Position numbers and translations under genes: made by a program
Assembly (NCBI GenBank): GCA_014376785.1
Contig: JACMQW010000024.1
Location: 1-59,420 of the forward strand
Source of the DNA: Oligoflexia bacterium
GTDB taxonomy: Bacteria; Bdellovibrionota; UBA1018
DNA: 59,420 nt
Direction: 5' to 3'
Notes under the pieces: model-generated
Told to the model about the DNA's origin: nothing
What the model saw: the letters and a program-made list of their open reading frames with translations, nothing else
The model's database searches: none
Part shown: positions 16,614 to 24,972 of the stretch, in pieces
How positions within the stretch are numbered: the first letter of the stretch is position 1
Layout: each line of letters opens with the position of its first letter

Positions 16614-17435
16614 TTAAAAAGTGTCCAAGACTGGCGGACTATTTCCGAAGATAAAAGGCGCGACCGTTTCTGGATCTGAGAAATACCAATGCGTGACACC
16701 GGAATTCTGAGTGGAGAGTAATTCTGGAAATGCCTCGGCCAGCCTTTCGCAGACGGCTTCCGCAGAGTCGATAATTTTCCATCCGGGAAGAGCCGATTCG
16801 AACGCTCCCCGAATCCAAGGATAGTGAGTGCAGCCGAGAAGTGCCACGCCGGGAGTGAGCTGCTGATAAGCAGCGGCGTACTCTCGAAGTGCGGTTCGCA
16901 AAATTTCGTGATCTTTCCACCCTTCTTCAATAATCGGCACGAGTAAGGGACAAGCTTGCTCAAAGACCGTCGCCTCGGGAAGCGCGGCGCGAAGGAGCCG
17001 CCCATACACGCCACTGCGGACCGTCGCGCGAGTACCGAAAACAATCACCGGAGTACTTGGTTCGACAAATCCAAGCCGGAAAGCATCGAGAATCGCTGCG
17101 ACGCCAGCTTCCACCATTCCGAATACGGGAATCGGTGAGAGCGTTTTCTCAAACTCAGGCAGCGCAAGACTCGATGCCGTATTGCAGGCAACCACTACGG
17201 CGTCGAGGCCGTAATCAGCCATTCTCATGCCTGCGGATTCCGAAAGTAACCGGATCACCGTTTCGCTCTTAGTCCCATAAGGGACATTCAAGGTGTCTCC
17301 GAAATAAGCAAAATCGTGTTCAGGAAAACGTCGTTTGAGTGCTTCCAAGACGGTGATGCCGCCGATTCCAGAATCAAAGACACCGAGTTTCAAAACGCGA
17401 TCGGAGGAAGCCATATCTATCGGAAGATACCCCAT
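16614..17435 (-). CDS. murI: Glutamate racemase
   Basis: Makes D-glutamate for peptidoglycan in the cytoplasm. At 273 residues the length is normal. It shows GVFDSGIGGITVLEALKRRF, the substrate stretch DTLNVPYGTKS, the first catalytic Cys in VVACNTASSLALPEFE, and the second in GCTHYPW. The start could also be the ATG at 17414 (MASSDRVLKLGVF), which begins closer to the conserved core; neither has a clear ribosome site. Likely an operon with the dusC-like gene (1 bp gap). It faces away from the Ser/Thr kinase gene with 105 bp between. Confidence 0.93.
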   Translation of the reverse strand: MGYLPIDMASSDRVLKLGVFDSGIGGITVLEALKRRFPEHDFAYFGDTLNVPYGTKSETVIRLLSESAGMRMADYGLDAVVVACNTASSLALPEFEKTLSPIPVFGMVEAGVAAILDAFRLGFVEPSTPVIVFGTRATVRSGVYGRLLRAALPEATVFEQACPLLVPIIEEGWKDHEILRTALREYAAAYQQLTPGVALLGCTHYPWIRGAFESALPGWKIIDSAEAVCERLAEAFPELLSTQNSGVTHWYFSDPETVAPFIFGNSPPVLDTF

Positions 17436-17540
17436 CCCCGTCGTGAGCTCAATCAGGGAAAACCTTGAGCGATTTAACCGTTCTAGTCTTAACTCACTTA
17501 AGCTTTTAGGAATTCACTCCGATCCGGATTTGATTACTTT

Positions 17541-19628
17541 ATGAAGGATCTCCAACCGCTCCCTCAAAAATACGGAAAATACGTCCTCCTCCAGCGGCTC
17601 ACCGCAGGAGGCATGGCTGAGGTGTTTCTTGCGACTCCCCTCGCCCCAGAGTCTCGCGGCTTACTCGTCGTTCTAAAGCGCATGCCAGCGGATGTCTCAA
17701 AGCGCGGAGGAGAACTCGCGCCAAAAATGTTTAAGGCGGAAATTCAAGTGACGATGGGTCTAAACCACCCCTACGTCATCCAGTGTCGGGATTTTGGCGA
17801 AGTGAATGGTCAACCCTATTTCGTCACTGATTTTCTGGAAGGCCAAAACCTACGCCAAGTGATGAACGAAGCCTCAAAAAAAGGCATCCGACTGCCGGTC
17901 CCAACTGTACTCCATATCATCGCTCAGGCTGCGCTTGGCCTTGGGTACGCCCATCGATTCCGGAGTCCGATCGATGGCAGCTTTCGACCGATTCTACACC
18001 GCGACCTCTCTCCCCATAACGTCATGCTTTCTTACGATGGGACCGTAAAAATCATCGATTTCGGAACCGCAAAGATTGAAGGGGGCGCATCGGACCTAAC
18101 GAAGGTCGGTGAACTCAAAGGAAAATGCGGATACTTCGCACCCGAACAACTTGCAGGCGAAGCCGCGGATCCTAGGTCAGATCTTTTTTCTCTCGGAATT
18201 GTCGCTTGGGAAATGCTGACGCTCCGAAGATTATTTTCGCAACCCGGCGACCAAGAAATCGACACGTTGCGAAGGATTGAGAACTCAGAAAAATATGTCT
18301 CCCGGCCGTCTGCCTTGAACGGAGAAGTTCCGAACGCGGTCGATGAAGTCATTCTCAGCGCACTCCATAAACGCCCGGGCGACCGGTATGCGAACGCGAA
18401 CGATTTTTACTCGGCCATCACCCGTGTGCTTCAGAAAAATTATCCCGACTTTACCGTCATTGAATCCGGAGACTGGATGCGCGAACTTTTTTCGGCCCAA
18501 ATCCGAAATGATCGCACCGAGCTCCAAAAAGCCTACGCGCTCGCGAAACCTTTATTGGTGAGTGACGATCTCCCTTTCGCATTCCCGATCGATCGGCTAC
18601 CAGCAACGGCGAAACTGCCGGCTAAAAATCAGAATGATGACGCCACCCAATTTGTCGGAATCCCTGCAGGATTTTTAAATTCTCAAGAGGGACCGCGGTC
18701 CCAACTCTCTCAAGAGTTTGATCTCGAAAAAGTCCTGGCAGAAAATGCCCTCGCTGAGGCGAGCGCATCGGCGGTGTCTTTAAAAAAGCCATCGATTTCC
18801 GAAAAAGCAGAAGCTCGCAACTTCGCGCAATCCATTTCAGAAGCAGCGATTGCCGAACGGACGTTCAGCGGTCAAGGAACATCGACCCATTCAGCCCCTA
18901 AAGTTCCTTTTTGGCAAAAAAGGCCAGATATCGAAAACATTCGCATTCAGTTCTCACGCTTGAGCAGACCCGGGAAAGTCGGCTTTGCAGTCATCGCTTT
19001 TCTCGCCGTTGCTGGCCTCGGAAAAGTCATCAGTAAAAGAGAACCCGCCGTGATGCAGGCTGCGGAACAGGAGTTGGCGACTCCTCCGGTACCTACTTTG
19101 GTGGTCGCGCCTCTCCCAAAAGTGCCCATGCCGAATCCCCTTCCCTCTTTCGCGGCTCCAGCCCCAGTAGCAGTAGCACCTTCCATTCCTCCTACTCTCG
19201 CAGAAGAAGTCATCCCGCACACTGTCCAACCGAAAACAATTCAGCCCGTAGTCTCAGTAAAACCGTCCGCTCCTCCCAAACGGCAATCGACTCGCCTGCC
19301 TGCGAGCCGAACTCTGCCGACCGCCCTCAAGATTCCGAGCAAAACCAAGCCCGTCTCATCGCGCAGTCCGGCACGCGTCGTCGCTCCTCCACCGAAATCA
19401 TTGAAGCCAGCCCCTGCACCCGTCCACAATAGCCGCACCAAAGTGAATGAGTCTTCCGCTCCTCACGCTAAGGCCCAGATGACGACGAACCGGAACCCCG
19501 CTTCCTCAGCGCTAAACGTGAGCATCGCGAAAAAACCGGCTCGGCCTTCTCTCATTAAACAGACCGGCAGCGCGGCGAAAACGCCGAAAAAGACCCTAAA
19601 AACAACCCGAGATTCTGGGGCCTCTTGA
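17541..19628 (+). CDS. Membrane-anchored serine/threonine protein kinase
   Basis: A Hanks-type kinase of 695 residues. Residues about 13-310 form the kinase domain: ATP loop LTAGGMAEVFLA, Lys46 in VVLKRM, catalytic loop HRDLSPHN (Asp155, Asn160), DFG at 173-175, and GYFAPEQLAGE. The Ser in HRDLSPHN is typical of myxobacterial and delta-type kinases. A linker is followed by a single hydrophobic segment near residues 477-495, then a Pro/Ala/Lys-rich tail of about 190 residues predicted outside the membrane, with no PASTA repeats. Target proteins are unknown. Confidence 0.92.
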   Translation: MKDLQPLPQKYGKYVLLQRLTAGGMAEVFLATPLAPESRGLLVVLKRMPADVSKRGGELAPKMFKAEIQVTMGLNHPYVIQCRDFGEVNGQPYFVTDFLEGQNLRQVMNEASKKGIRLPVPTVLHIIAQAALGLGYAHRFRSPIDGSFRPILHRDLSPHNVMLSYDGTVKIIDFGTAKIEGGASDLTKVGELKGKCGYFAPEQLAGEAADPRSDLFSLGIVAWEMLTLRRLFSQPGDQEIDTLRRIENSEKYVSRPSALNGEVPNAVDEVILSALHKRPGDRYANANDFYSAITRVLQKNYPDFTVIESGDWMRELFSAQIRNDRTELQKAYALAKPLLVSDDLPFAFPIDRLPATAKLPAKNQNDDATQFVGIPAGFLNSQEGPRSQLSQEFDLEKVLAENALAEASASAVSLKKPSISEKAEARNFAQSISEAAIAERTFSGQGTSTHSAPKVPFWQKRPDIENIRIQFSRLSRPGKVGFAVIAFLAVAGLGKVISKREPAVMQAAEQELATPPVPTLVVAPLPKVPMPNPLPSFAAPAPVAVAPSIPPTLAEEVIPHTVQPKTIQPVVSVKPSAPPKRQSTRLPASRTLPTALKIPSKTKPVSSRSPARVVAPPPKSLKPAPAPVHNSRTKVNESSAPHAKAQMTTNRNPASSALNVSIAKKPARPSLIKQTGSAAKTPKKTLKTTRDSGAS

Positions 19629-19682
19629 ACCCTTTTTCGGCCTTTCCAGGGTTTTCAGACTGCGGTATGCACTGCATTAGCA

Positions 19683-20897
19683 ATGCAAAATGAATCGAGC
19701 CTCACTTCCAACGCTTCTACCACCGTTGTTGTCGGCATGTCCGGTGGTGTGGACTCTTCCGTGACTGCGGCAGTTCTCCGAGAAGAGGGCTACCGAGTGA
19801 TCGGATTATTCATGAAAAATTGGGAAGAAAAAGACGCGAATGGCGTCTGCTCTTCCGCTAAAGAATTTGCCGACGTGGTATCGGTTTGCCGAAAGCTCGA
19901 CATCCCTTATTACTCGGTCGAGTTCGTGAAAGAATACTGGGACCGCGTCTTCCTCCATTTTTTAAAGGAGTACGAAGCCGGCTTCACTCCAAATCCTGAC
20001 ATTCTTTGTAACCGAGAAATAAAGTTCGACGCGTTTTTTGAAAAGGCGCTCGATTTCGGAGCCGACTATCTCGCAACGGGGCATTACGCGAGGACGGATA
20101 GCATCACAGAAGAACGCGCTGACGGAATGAGCGCTCCTTCAGCACGACTGTTAAAGGGCTTAGATCCCGGCAAAGATCAAAGTTACTTTCTCCATGCGGT
20201 CAGTGGAAAAAAACTTCAGAAAGTCTTGTTCCCCATAGGCGACATCGAGAAAAAAGAAGTGCGTAAACTCGCCACGAAGTTCGATCTCTCGACCCAAGCA
20301 AAAAAAGACTCTACCGGCATTTGTTTCATCGGGGAGCGTAATTTCCAGCCTTTTCTCGCAAAATACCTTCGGGGCGGAAAAGGAGATTTCAAAAATCTCG
20401 ACGGGAAAAAAGTCGGGACGCACGCTGGTGCTCAGTTCTACACCCTCGGACAGAGGAAGGGGCTCGGGCTAGGTGGCGAGGGCGAGCCCTGGTTCGTCGT
20501 CTCTAAGAATTCGGTGGAAAATACCGTGTTTGTGGAGCGCGGAGAATTTCATCCCGCCCTTTACACCGATGAGCTTGAAGCAAGAGAACTCACTTGGATT
20601 CAAGGAATGCCTCCCGCGCTGCCTGGGGAACCTTACCGATGCCGTGCAAAAGTGCGGTATCGTCAGTCCGATCAAGACTGCAAGCTCATCCTGGGCGCCT
20701 CGGGTGAGAATGCGCGGGTCACTTTTCCCACCCCTCAGAGGGCGGTCACTCCCGGTCAGTCGATCGTATTTTACGATGGCGATGTTTGCCTCGGAGGAGG
20801 GGTCATTCGACAGCTTGGAAAAAACTTCGCGGAACGTGGCCACACCTTGAGCGACATGCGTGAGCGCTTCTCCGCTTCATCCTCCGCGTCAGTCTAA
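19683..20897 (+). CDS. mnmA: tRNA-specific 2-thiouridylase
   Basis: Adds sulfur to U34 of Lys, Glu and Gln tRNAs, with the sulfur relay supplying persulfide. The 404 residues include the PP-loop GMSGGVDSSV (residues 18-27), FTPNPDILCNREIKF with catalytic Cys109, the tRNA/ATP stretch GKDQSYFLHAV, and STGICFIGERNF with the second catalytic Cys at about 214, followed by GAQFYTLGQRKGLGLGG. A short inverted repeat TGCATT-AGC-AATGCA spans the start codon. Its 3' end overlaps the convergent flavoprotein gene by 4 bp. Confidence 0.95.
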   Translation: MQNESSLTSNASTTVVVGMSGGVDSSVTAAVLREEGYRVIGLFMKNWEEKDANGVCSSAKEFADVVSVCRKLDIPYYSVEFVKEYWDRVFLHFLKEYEAGFTPNPDILCNREIKFDAFFEKALDFGADYLATGHYARTDSITEERADGMSAPSARLLKGLDPGKDQSYFLHAVSGKKLQKVLFPIGDIEKKEVRKLATKFDLSTQAKKDSTGICFIGERNFQPFLAKYLRGGKGDFKNLDGKKVGTHAGAQFYTLGQRKGLGLGGEGEPWFVVSKNSVENTVFVERGEFHPALYTDELEARELTWIQGMPPALPGEPYRCRAKVRYRQSDQDCKLILGASGENARVTFPTPQRAVTPGQSIVFYDGDVCLGGGVIRQLGKNFAERGHTLSDMRERFSASSSASV

Positions 20898-22312
20898 ACC
20901 ACTTTTCCGGGATTTAAAAAATTCTCCGGATCGAAGACGTTTTTCAAAGCTCGAGCGTATTCGATTTCTGCCGTGCTTTTAGAAAAGTGGAGAGCGTCTT
21001 TTTTCAAGAGGCCGATTCCGTGCTCCGCACTAACCGATCCGCGAAAGGATTGGCAGAATTCAAAAAGCATCTGATCACTCTCGGCGCAACGTTTGTGAAA
21101 ATCGTCGCTTGATAACTTTTCAGGCTTTCGAATAAAAAAATGCAAGTTTCCGTCACCAATGTGACCAAAAATAAAGACTTCGAATTCTGGATACGCGGTT
21201 CGGTAGCGACTTTCCACTCCTTGAAAAAACGAGGCGAGGTCCGAAACTCCGACGGAGAGGTCTTGCTGGTGGGCCTCCCCTTGAGAGAGGATCGTTTCGG
21301 CAATGCGCTCTCGAAGCTCCCAAAGCTCCTCACGATGTTTTCGAGTTTCCGCGACGACCGCATTCAAAACGCTCGCCTGATTTTCAGCATCCCGAGCGAG
21401 CGTTTCTAAGAACGCATCGAATACCATCTCCTCCTCGACTTCGATTTCAATGAGCGCAAAAACCGAAGTCGAATCCGAATCGAAATTCGGAAACGGTGAC
21501 TTCATTCCGGCACTCAGCACTTCGCGAAGGCAGGCCGCGGTTAAACACTCATACGCCGAAATGAGAAAAGAAGCCGAACGAGCTTGGCGAAACAGATCCA
21601 GTACGGCGGCAAAATCACTCAGCTCGAGAAATAAAACTCGAGTGCGAGACTCTACCGGAAGGGACGTCAGTTTTAACACCGCTTCGGTGATCACCCCTAA
21701 CGTGCCTTCGGTTCCGATAAAGATTTGCCGAAGGTCGATGCCTGTATTGTTCTTTTCGAGAGAGCCACCCAGCTCGAAAACTTTTCCCGCCATCGTCACC
21801 ACCGTGAGGCCGAGCACCCACTGGCGAGTGAGCCCATAACGAATCACGCGAACTCCGCCCGCATTCGTCGACAAATTTCCACCCACTTGGCTTGAACCTT
21901 TCGACGCAAAGTCGACCGGCCAAAAAAGTCCGTCGTCAGCAGCTCTGCGGTGAATGTTTTCTGTAATCGCACCCGCTTCCACCTGAAGCGTTCGAGCACT
22001 CGCGTCCAATCGACCAATACGGTTCATCTTTTCTAATGAAAGGACGATCTCGCCGTTGGCAGCGACCGCTCCCCCGGAAAGCCCCGTGCGCCCGCCGGAG
22101 GGAACCACCGAGAGTGAAAGGCGTGAACATTCGCTTAAAAAAGAAGCCACCTCGAAAGTCGAACGAGGGAAAGCGATGAGTGCCGGATCCGGCGTGAGTA
22201 CTCCGCTCCAGTCGGCTCCGTAGGTGATTAAATCGTGAGCATCGTTTGAAAAGAAATCGGATCGAAAAAGAGAACGAAGCTCCGAGAGAGTCTGGGAATG
22301 GGGCTGGGGCAT
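20894..22312 (-). CDS. FAD-linked oxidase (GlcD / D-2-hydroxyacid dehydrogenase type)
   Basis: A 472-residue flavoprotein oxidising a D-2-hydroxyacid (D-lactate, glycolate or 2-hydroxyglutarate type). The FAD-binding PCMH domain has VVPSGGRTGLSGGAVAANGE and VGGNLSTNAGGVRVIRYGLT. The C-terminal oxidase domain ends with GHIGDGNLHFFIRKPEK and SAEHGIGLLKKDAL. No iron-sulfur subunit (GlcF) follows, and I cannot choose between substrates. Divergently spaced from nothing upstream: the small ORF and phoR lie behind it in the same direction. Confidence 0.88.
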   Translation of the reverse strand: MPQPHSQTLSELRSLFRSDFFSNDAHDLITYGADWSGVLTPDPALIAFPRSTFEVASFLSECSRLSLSVVPSGGRTGLSGGAVAANGEIVLSLEKMNRIGRLDASARTLQVEAGAITENIHRRAADDGLFWPVDFASKGSSQVGGNLSTNAGGVRVIRYGLTRQWVLGLTVVTMAGKVFELGGSLEKNNTGIDLRQIFIGTEGTLGVITEAVLKLTSLPVESRTRVLFLELSDFAAVLDLFRQARSASFLISAYECLTAACLREVLSAGMKSPFPNFDSDSTSVFALIEIEVEEEMVFDAFLETLARDAENQASVLNAVVAETRKHREELWELRERIAETILSQGEAHQQDLSVGVSDLASFFQGVESRYRTAYPEFEVFIFGHIGDGNLHFFIRKPEKLSSDDFHKRCAESDQMLFEFCQSFRGSVSAEHGIGLLKKDALHFSKSTAEIEYARALKNVFDPENFLNPGKVV

Positions 22313-22321
22313 GCCCCAAGC

Positions 22322-22459
22322 TTAGCCGCGTTCAAATCCGAACGTCCACTGAATCACTCCGATGACGATCAAAGACATCGATACAAAACCTAAAAGCATA
22401 ACGACCCTTTCGTGATCAGATGCAGAATGCCGCTGATGTGATTCCTTAAGTCTACGCAC
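22322..22459 (-). CDS. Possible small single-helix membrane protein
   Basis: Between the phoR stop and the GlcD-type start there is a 45-codon frame from a GTG at 22457-22459. It codes a charged N-terminus (RRLKESHQRHSASDHE) followed by one hydrophobic helix VVMLLGFVSMSLIVIGVIQW and a short tail FGFERG. This part is not overlapped by another gene, while the longer frame reading back into phoR is a shadow. The topology looks designed, but there is no clear ribosome site. Confidence 0.4.
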   Translation of the reverse strand: MRRLKESHQRHSASDHERVVMLLGFVSMSLIVIGVIQWTFGFERG

Positions 22460-22487
22460 TTTAGGAACAGGGTGGGTCAGTCTTCGA

Positions 22488-23615
22488 TCAGGCTCCGGTC
22501 GGAATTTCGTTAGGGAACTGGCAAGTGAAGCGCGCTCCACGGCTAGGCTCACTTTGGACCCAGACGGCGCCCCCGTGACGTTGCATGATGTGTTTGACGA
22601 TTGCGAGCCCGAGCCCGGTGCCTCCGGTATCGCGAGACCTGCCCTTATCCACTCGGTAGAACCGCTCAAACAATCGATCGTGGTGTTCAGCCGAAATCCC
22701 CGGTCCGGTATCTTCGATTCGAAGGAGCACATCTCCCTGACCGTCTGATTCCCAACCTAAATGAATCACTCCCCCGGCCGGAGAATATTTCGAAGCGTTA
22801 TCGAGCAAATTCACCAGCACCTGTTCGATGCGTTTCAAATCTGCGAGCACGAAACTCGCCCCGATCGCCACTTCCACGCTCTGATTTTTTTCCGTGAAGG
22901 TGGACTGCATCTGCGCGACCATGCGTGCCGAGAGTTCTTCGGTCGAAATTTTTTCTTTGATTAAGTGATCGATTCCCGAATCCATCGTCGAAAGGTCGAG
23001 CAGATCGCGAATGAGAAGCATGAGGCGGTCGACGTTCCTCGAAATGATGTCGAGAAAGGTCGGTTCCGGAGGGAGTCCCGCGCCTAAGTCCGCAATTAAG
23101 GTGTCGGTGTAACCTTTGATCGCGGTCAACGGCGTTCGAAGTTCATGAGAAACGTTCGCCACAAAGTCGATTCGCATTTGCTCCGCAAGTTTTAATTCGG
23201 TGACGTCGTGGAAAATTCCCACAGCTCCATATACCGAACGATCGGGCCGCTTGAGAGGAGAAACCGAAAGGGAGTAGTATTTTCGACGGTCTTTTTGAGA
23301 AACTGCAACCGCTTTCAGCTGAAAGATTTTTCCTTCTTCGATGCTGAAACGGTAAGCATGAACGATGTCGGGATCGCGAATCATCTCGAGAAGTTTCGAG
23401 CGCCCCTGATTGAGTCGGTCCGGCCCGACTAGCACCGCAAACTGAGAATTATAAAAAAGTGGCGCACCCTCGAGATCGATTGCCAAAATGGCGTCGGTAA
23501 TCCCCGCCACCAGAGTTGAGAGTTCGTCGCGCTGGGCACGCAATTCTTCGATGGTCTCTTCTGACTCTTTTCTTATTTCCGGTTTTCCAAAAAGACGTTT
23601 CAGCACGGAGTTCAC
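22488..23615 (-). CDS. phoR: PhoR-like sensor histidine kinase without membrane anchor
   Basis: A 375-residue kinase that phosphorylates the PhoB-type regulator encoded 13 bp upstream. Order: short helical start, PAS domain about 30-140 (ITDAILAIDLEGAPLFYN ... GIFHDVTE), HisKA with VANVSHELRTPLTAIKGY and phospho-accepting His157, then HATPase with NLLDNASKYSP, LRIEDTGPGIS and GGTGLGLAIVKHIM. The family usually has one or two N-terminal transmembrane helices; none is seen here, and residues 1-30 are charged. So sensing would be cytosolic, through the PAS domain or partner proteins. Confidence 0.88.
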   Translation of the reverse strand: MNSVLKRLFGKPEIRKESEETIEELRAQRDELSTLVAGITDAILAIDLEGAPLFYNSQFAVLVGPDRLNQGRSKLLEMIRDPDIVHAYRFSIEEGKIFQLKAVAVSQKDRRKYYSLSVSPLKRPDRSVYGAVGIFHDVTELKLAEQMRIDFVANVSHELRTPLTAIKGYTDTLIADLGAGLPPEPTFLDIISRNVDRLMLLIRDLLDLSTMDSGIDHLIKEKISTEELSARMVAQMQSTFTEKNQSVEVAIGASFVLADLKRIEQVLVNLLDNASKYSPAGGVIHLGWESDGQGDVLLRIEDTGPGISAEHHDRLFERFYRVDKGRSRDTGGTGLGLAIVKHIMQRHGGAVWVQSEPSRGARFTCQFPNEIPTGA

Positions 23616-23628
23616 TCGATTTCTTACC

Positions 23629-24342
23629 TTATTCCGCAGACTTCATTCGGTAACCGACCCCGCGAATGGTTTCGACAAAATCCGCGGCTGATCCGAGTTT
23701 TTTTCTTAACCCAAAGACGTGCGTATCGATCGCTCGGTCCACCACACTCACGCCTTCACCCTGGACCAGTTCGATCAATCGATCACGGGAGAGCACGCGC
23801 CCTTGGTTCTCCATGAGTGCTTTCAAAAGTTTGAATTCCGAAGGAGTGAGGCTGAGTTTCTCTTTACCCACCGTCACGTCATAAGAATGACCGTCGAGTT
23901 CGAGCTCTCCAATTCGAATCTTATTTGAAGCAGGGGTCTCATCCTGCGGAGCCGGAGCTCGCGAACGTCGGAGGAGAGACCGCACTCGCGCTAAAAAAAC
24001 CGGAATTTCAAATGGCTTCGTCACGTAATCGTCGGCGCCGCTCTCTAAGCCCCGCACAATATCCGCACTGTCGGCTCGGGCGGTGACCATAAGAACTGGG
24101 AGCACCGTTTTTTTCTTCTCTCGAAGCCATTTCGTCACGTCGAGCCCGCTCATTCCAGGAAGCATCCAGTCCACGACCGCAAGATCGATCGTGGGGTCAG
24201 AATCGAGCGCTCGCACGCCTTTTTCTCCGTCGTCGACCGCAACCACGGAGAATCCTTCACGCTTCAAATGCAAGACGATGAGGTCTCTCACATCCGCTTC
24301 ATCTTCTATGACCAAGACACAGGACTTAGGGGTTTGCATCAT
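23629..24342 (-). CDS. phoB: PhoB-like OmpR-family response regulator
   Basis: A 237-residue DNA-binding regulator paired with the kinase just downstream. The receiver domain has the acidic pair in VIEDEADVRD, the phospho-acceptor Asp58 in DLAVVDWMLPGMSG, and Lys in DDYVTKPFEIP. The C-terminal winged helix contains LTPSEFKLLKALMENQGRVL and VDRAIDTHVFGLRKKLG. Start at the ATG of 24340-24342 (MMQTPKSCVLV) fits the family and has GAGG upstream; a longer frame from 24411 adds non-conserved residues. No pst genes are in the window. Confidence 0.9.
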   Translation of the reverse strand: MMQTPKSCVLVIEDEADVRDLIVLHLKREGFSVVAVDDGEKGVRALDSDPTIDLAVVDWMLPGMSGLDVTKWLREKKKTVLPVLMVTARADSADIVRGLESGADDYVTKPFEIPVFLARVRSLLRRSRAPAPQDETPASNKIRIGELELDGHSYDVTVGKEKLSLTPSEFKLLKALMENQGRVLSRDRLIELVQGEGVSVVDRAIDTHVFGLRKKLGSAADFVETIRGVGYRMKSAE

Positions 24343-24411
24343 CCAACCGTACCTCGTTTCCCTGCATTCTCTGGTCAAGAATCCGTTAGGGCAAGGTGAT
24401 AATGGAACCAT

Positions 24412-24653
24412 AACGTGGGGTTAGGAACCGAGGGGACCGTCCCGATTTGTGTAGAAAATTACTTATTTTCCCCTTCCTTCGCAAATTCGACATGCTAATC
24501 TGACTCTGGTTCCGCACTTAAGGTTTTGAGTCTTGTTTCTGTCTGCTGTCCTCAAGGTCCTCGTTTGCGGTTCTTTAACTGGGGCATGTCCCGGCTGATG
24601 TGAATGGTCACGGAGTCGGAGCCTGTTTACGCAAACTCAAGGAGCAATCTCAA
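24412..24653 (+). promoter_or_regulatory. Long leader region of the RNA-binding protein gene
   Basis: About 240 bp between the phoB start and the RRM gene with no gene in it. A pyrimidine-rich tract near 24465-24485 and a GGGGCATGTCCC-type inverted element near 24583-24594 are visible. Long structured leaders are common for cold-responsive RNA-binding proteins, so this could be a 5' UTR. I could not place a promoter with confidence. Confidence 0.3.
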
Positions 24654-24968
24654 ATGAACAACAAACTCTTCGTAGGAAACCTTCCCTACTCCGCAACTGA
24701 AGAAGAACTGAAAGAAGCGTTCTCTCAAGCAGGCACCGTCGTTTCCGTGAAAATCATCATGGACCGCGACACCGGCCGCTCGAAAGGGTTCGGATTTGTG
24801 GAAATGACCAGCGACGCTGAAGCGAACGTTGCTCTCGAAAAACTCAACAACGCAGACTACGCAGGCCGCGCAATCACCGTTTCGATTGCCCGTCCTCCAG
24901 AGCCTCGCACCGGCGGCTTCGGCGGTGGTGACCGCGGTGGACGTGGCGGCTTCGGCGGCGGACGATAA
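24654..24968 (+). CDS. Single-RRM RNA-binding protein with Gly-rich tail
   Basis: A 104-residue protein with one RNA-recognition motif: RNP2 LFVGNLPYS at residues 5-13 and RNP1 KGFGFVEM near 45-52, followed by a tail of Gly/Arg repeats (GGFGGGDRGGRGGFGGGR). Such proteins bind single-stranded RNA, and in cyanobacteria and others many are cold-induced RNA chaperones. The ATG at 24654 has AAGGAG 10 nt upstream; an ATG at 24600 would add residues unrelated to the family. It sits alone after a long leader. Confidence 0.93.
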   Translation: MNNKLFVGNLPYSATEEELKEAFSQAGTVVSVKIIMDRDTGRSKGFGFVEMTSDAEANVALEKLNNADYAGRAITVSIARPPEPRTGGFGGGDRGGRGGFGGGR

Positions 24969-24972
24969 TCGT

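Noticed and set aside
19620-19655. Terminator after the Ser/Thr kinase gene (AACCCT/AGGGTT)
   Set aside because: Only a 6-bp stem with a 14-nt loop and no proper T-run; too weak to call.
22460-22732. 136-codon leftward frame extending the small membrane protein back into phoR
   Set aside because: The upstream part is the other frame of phoR and has no independent features; only the part after phoR was kept.
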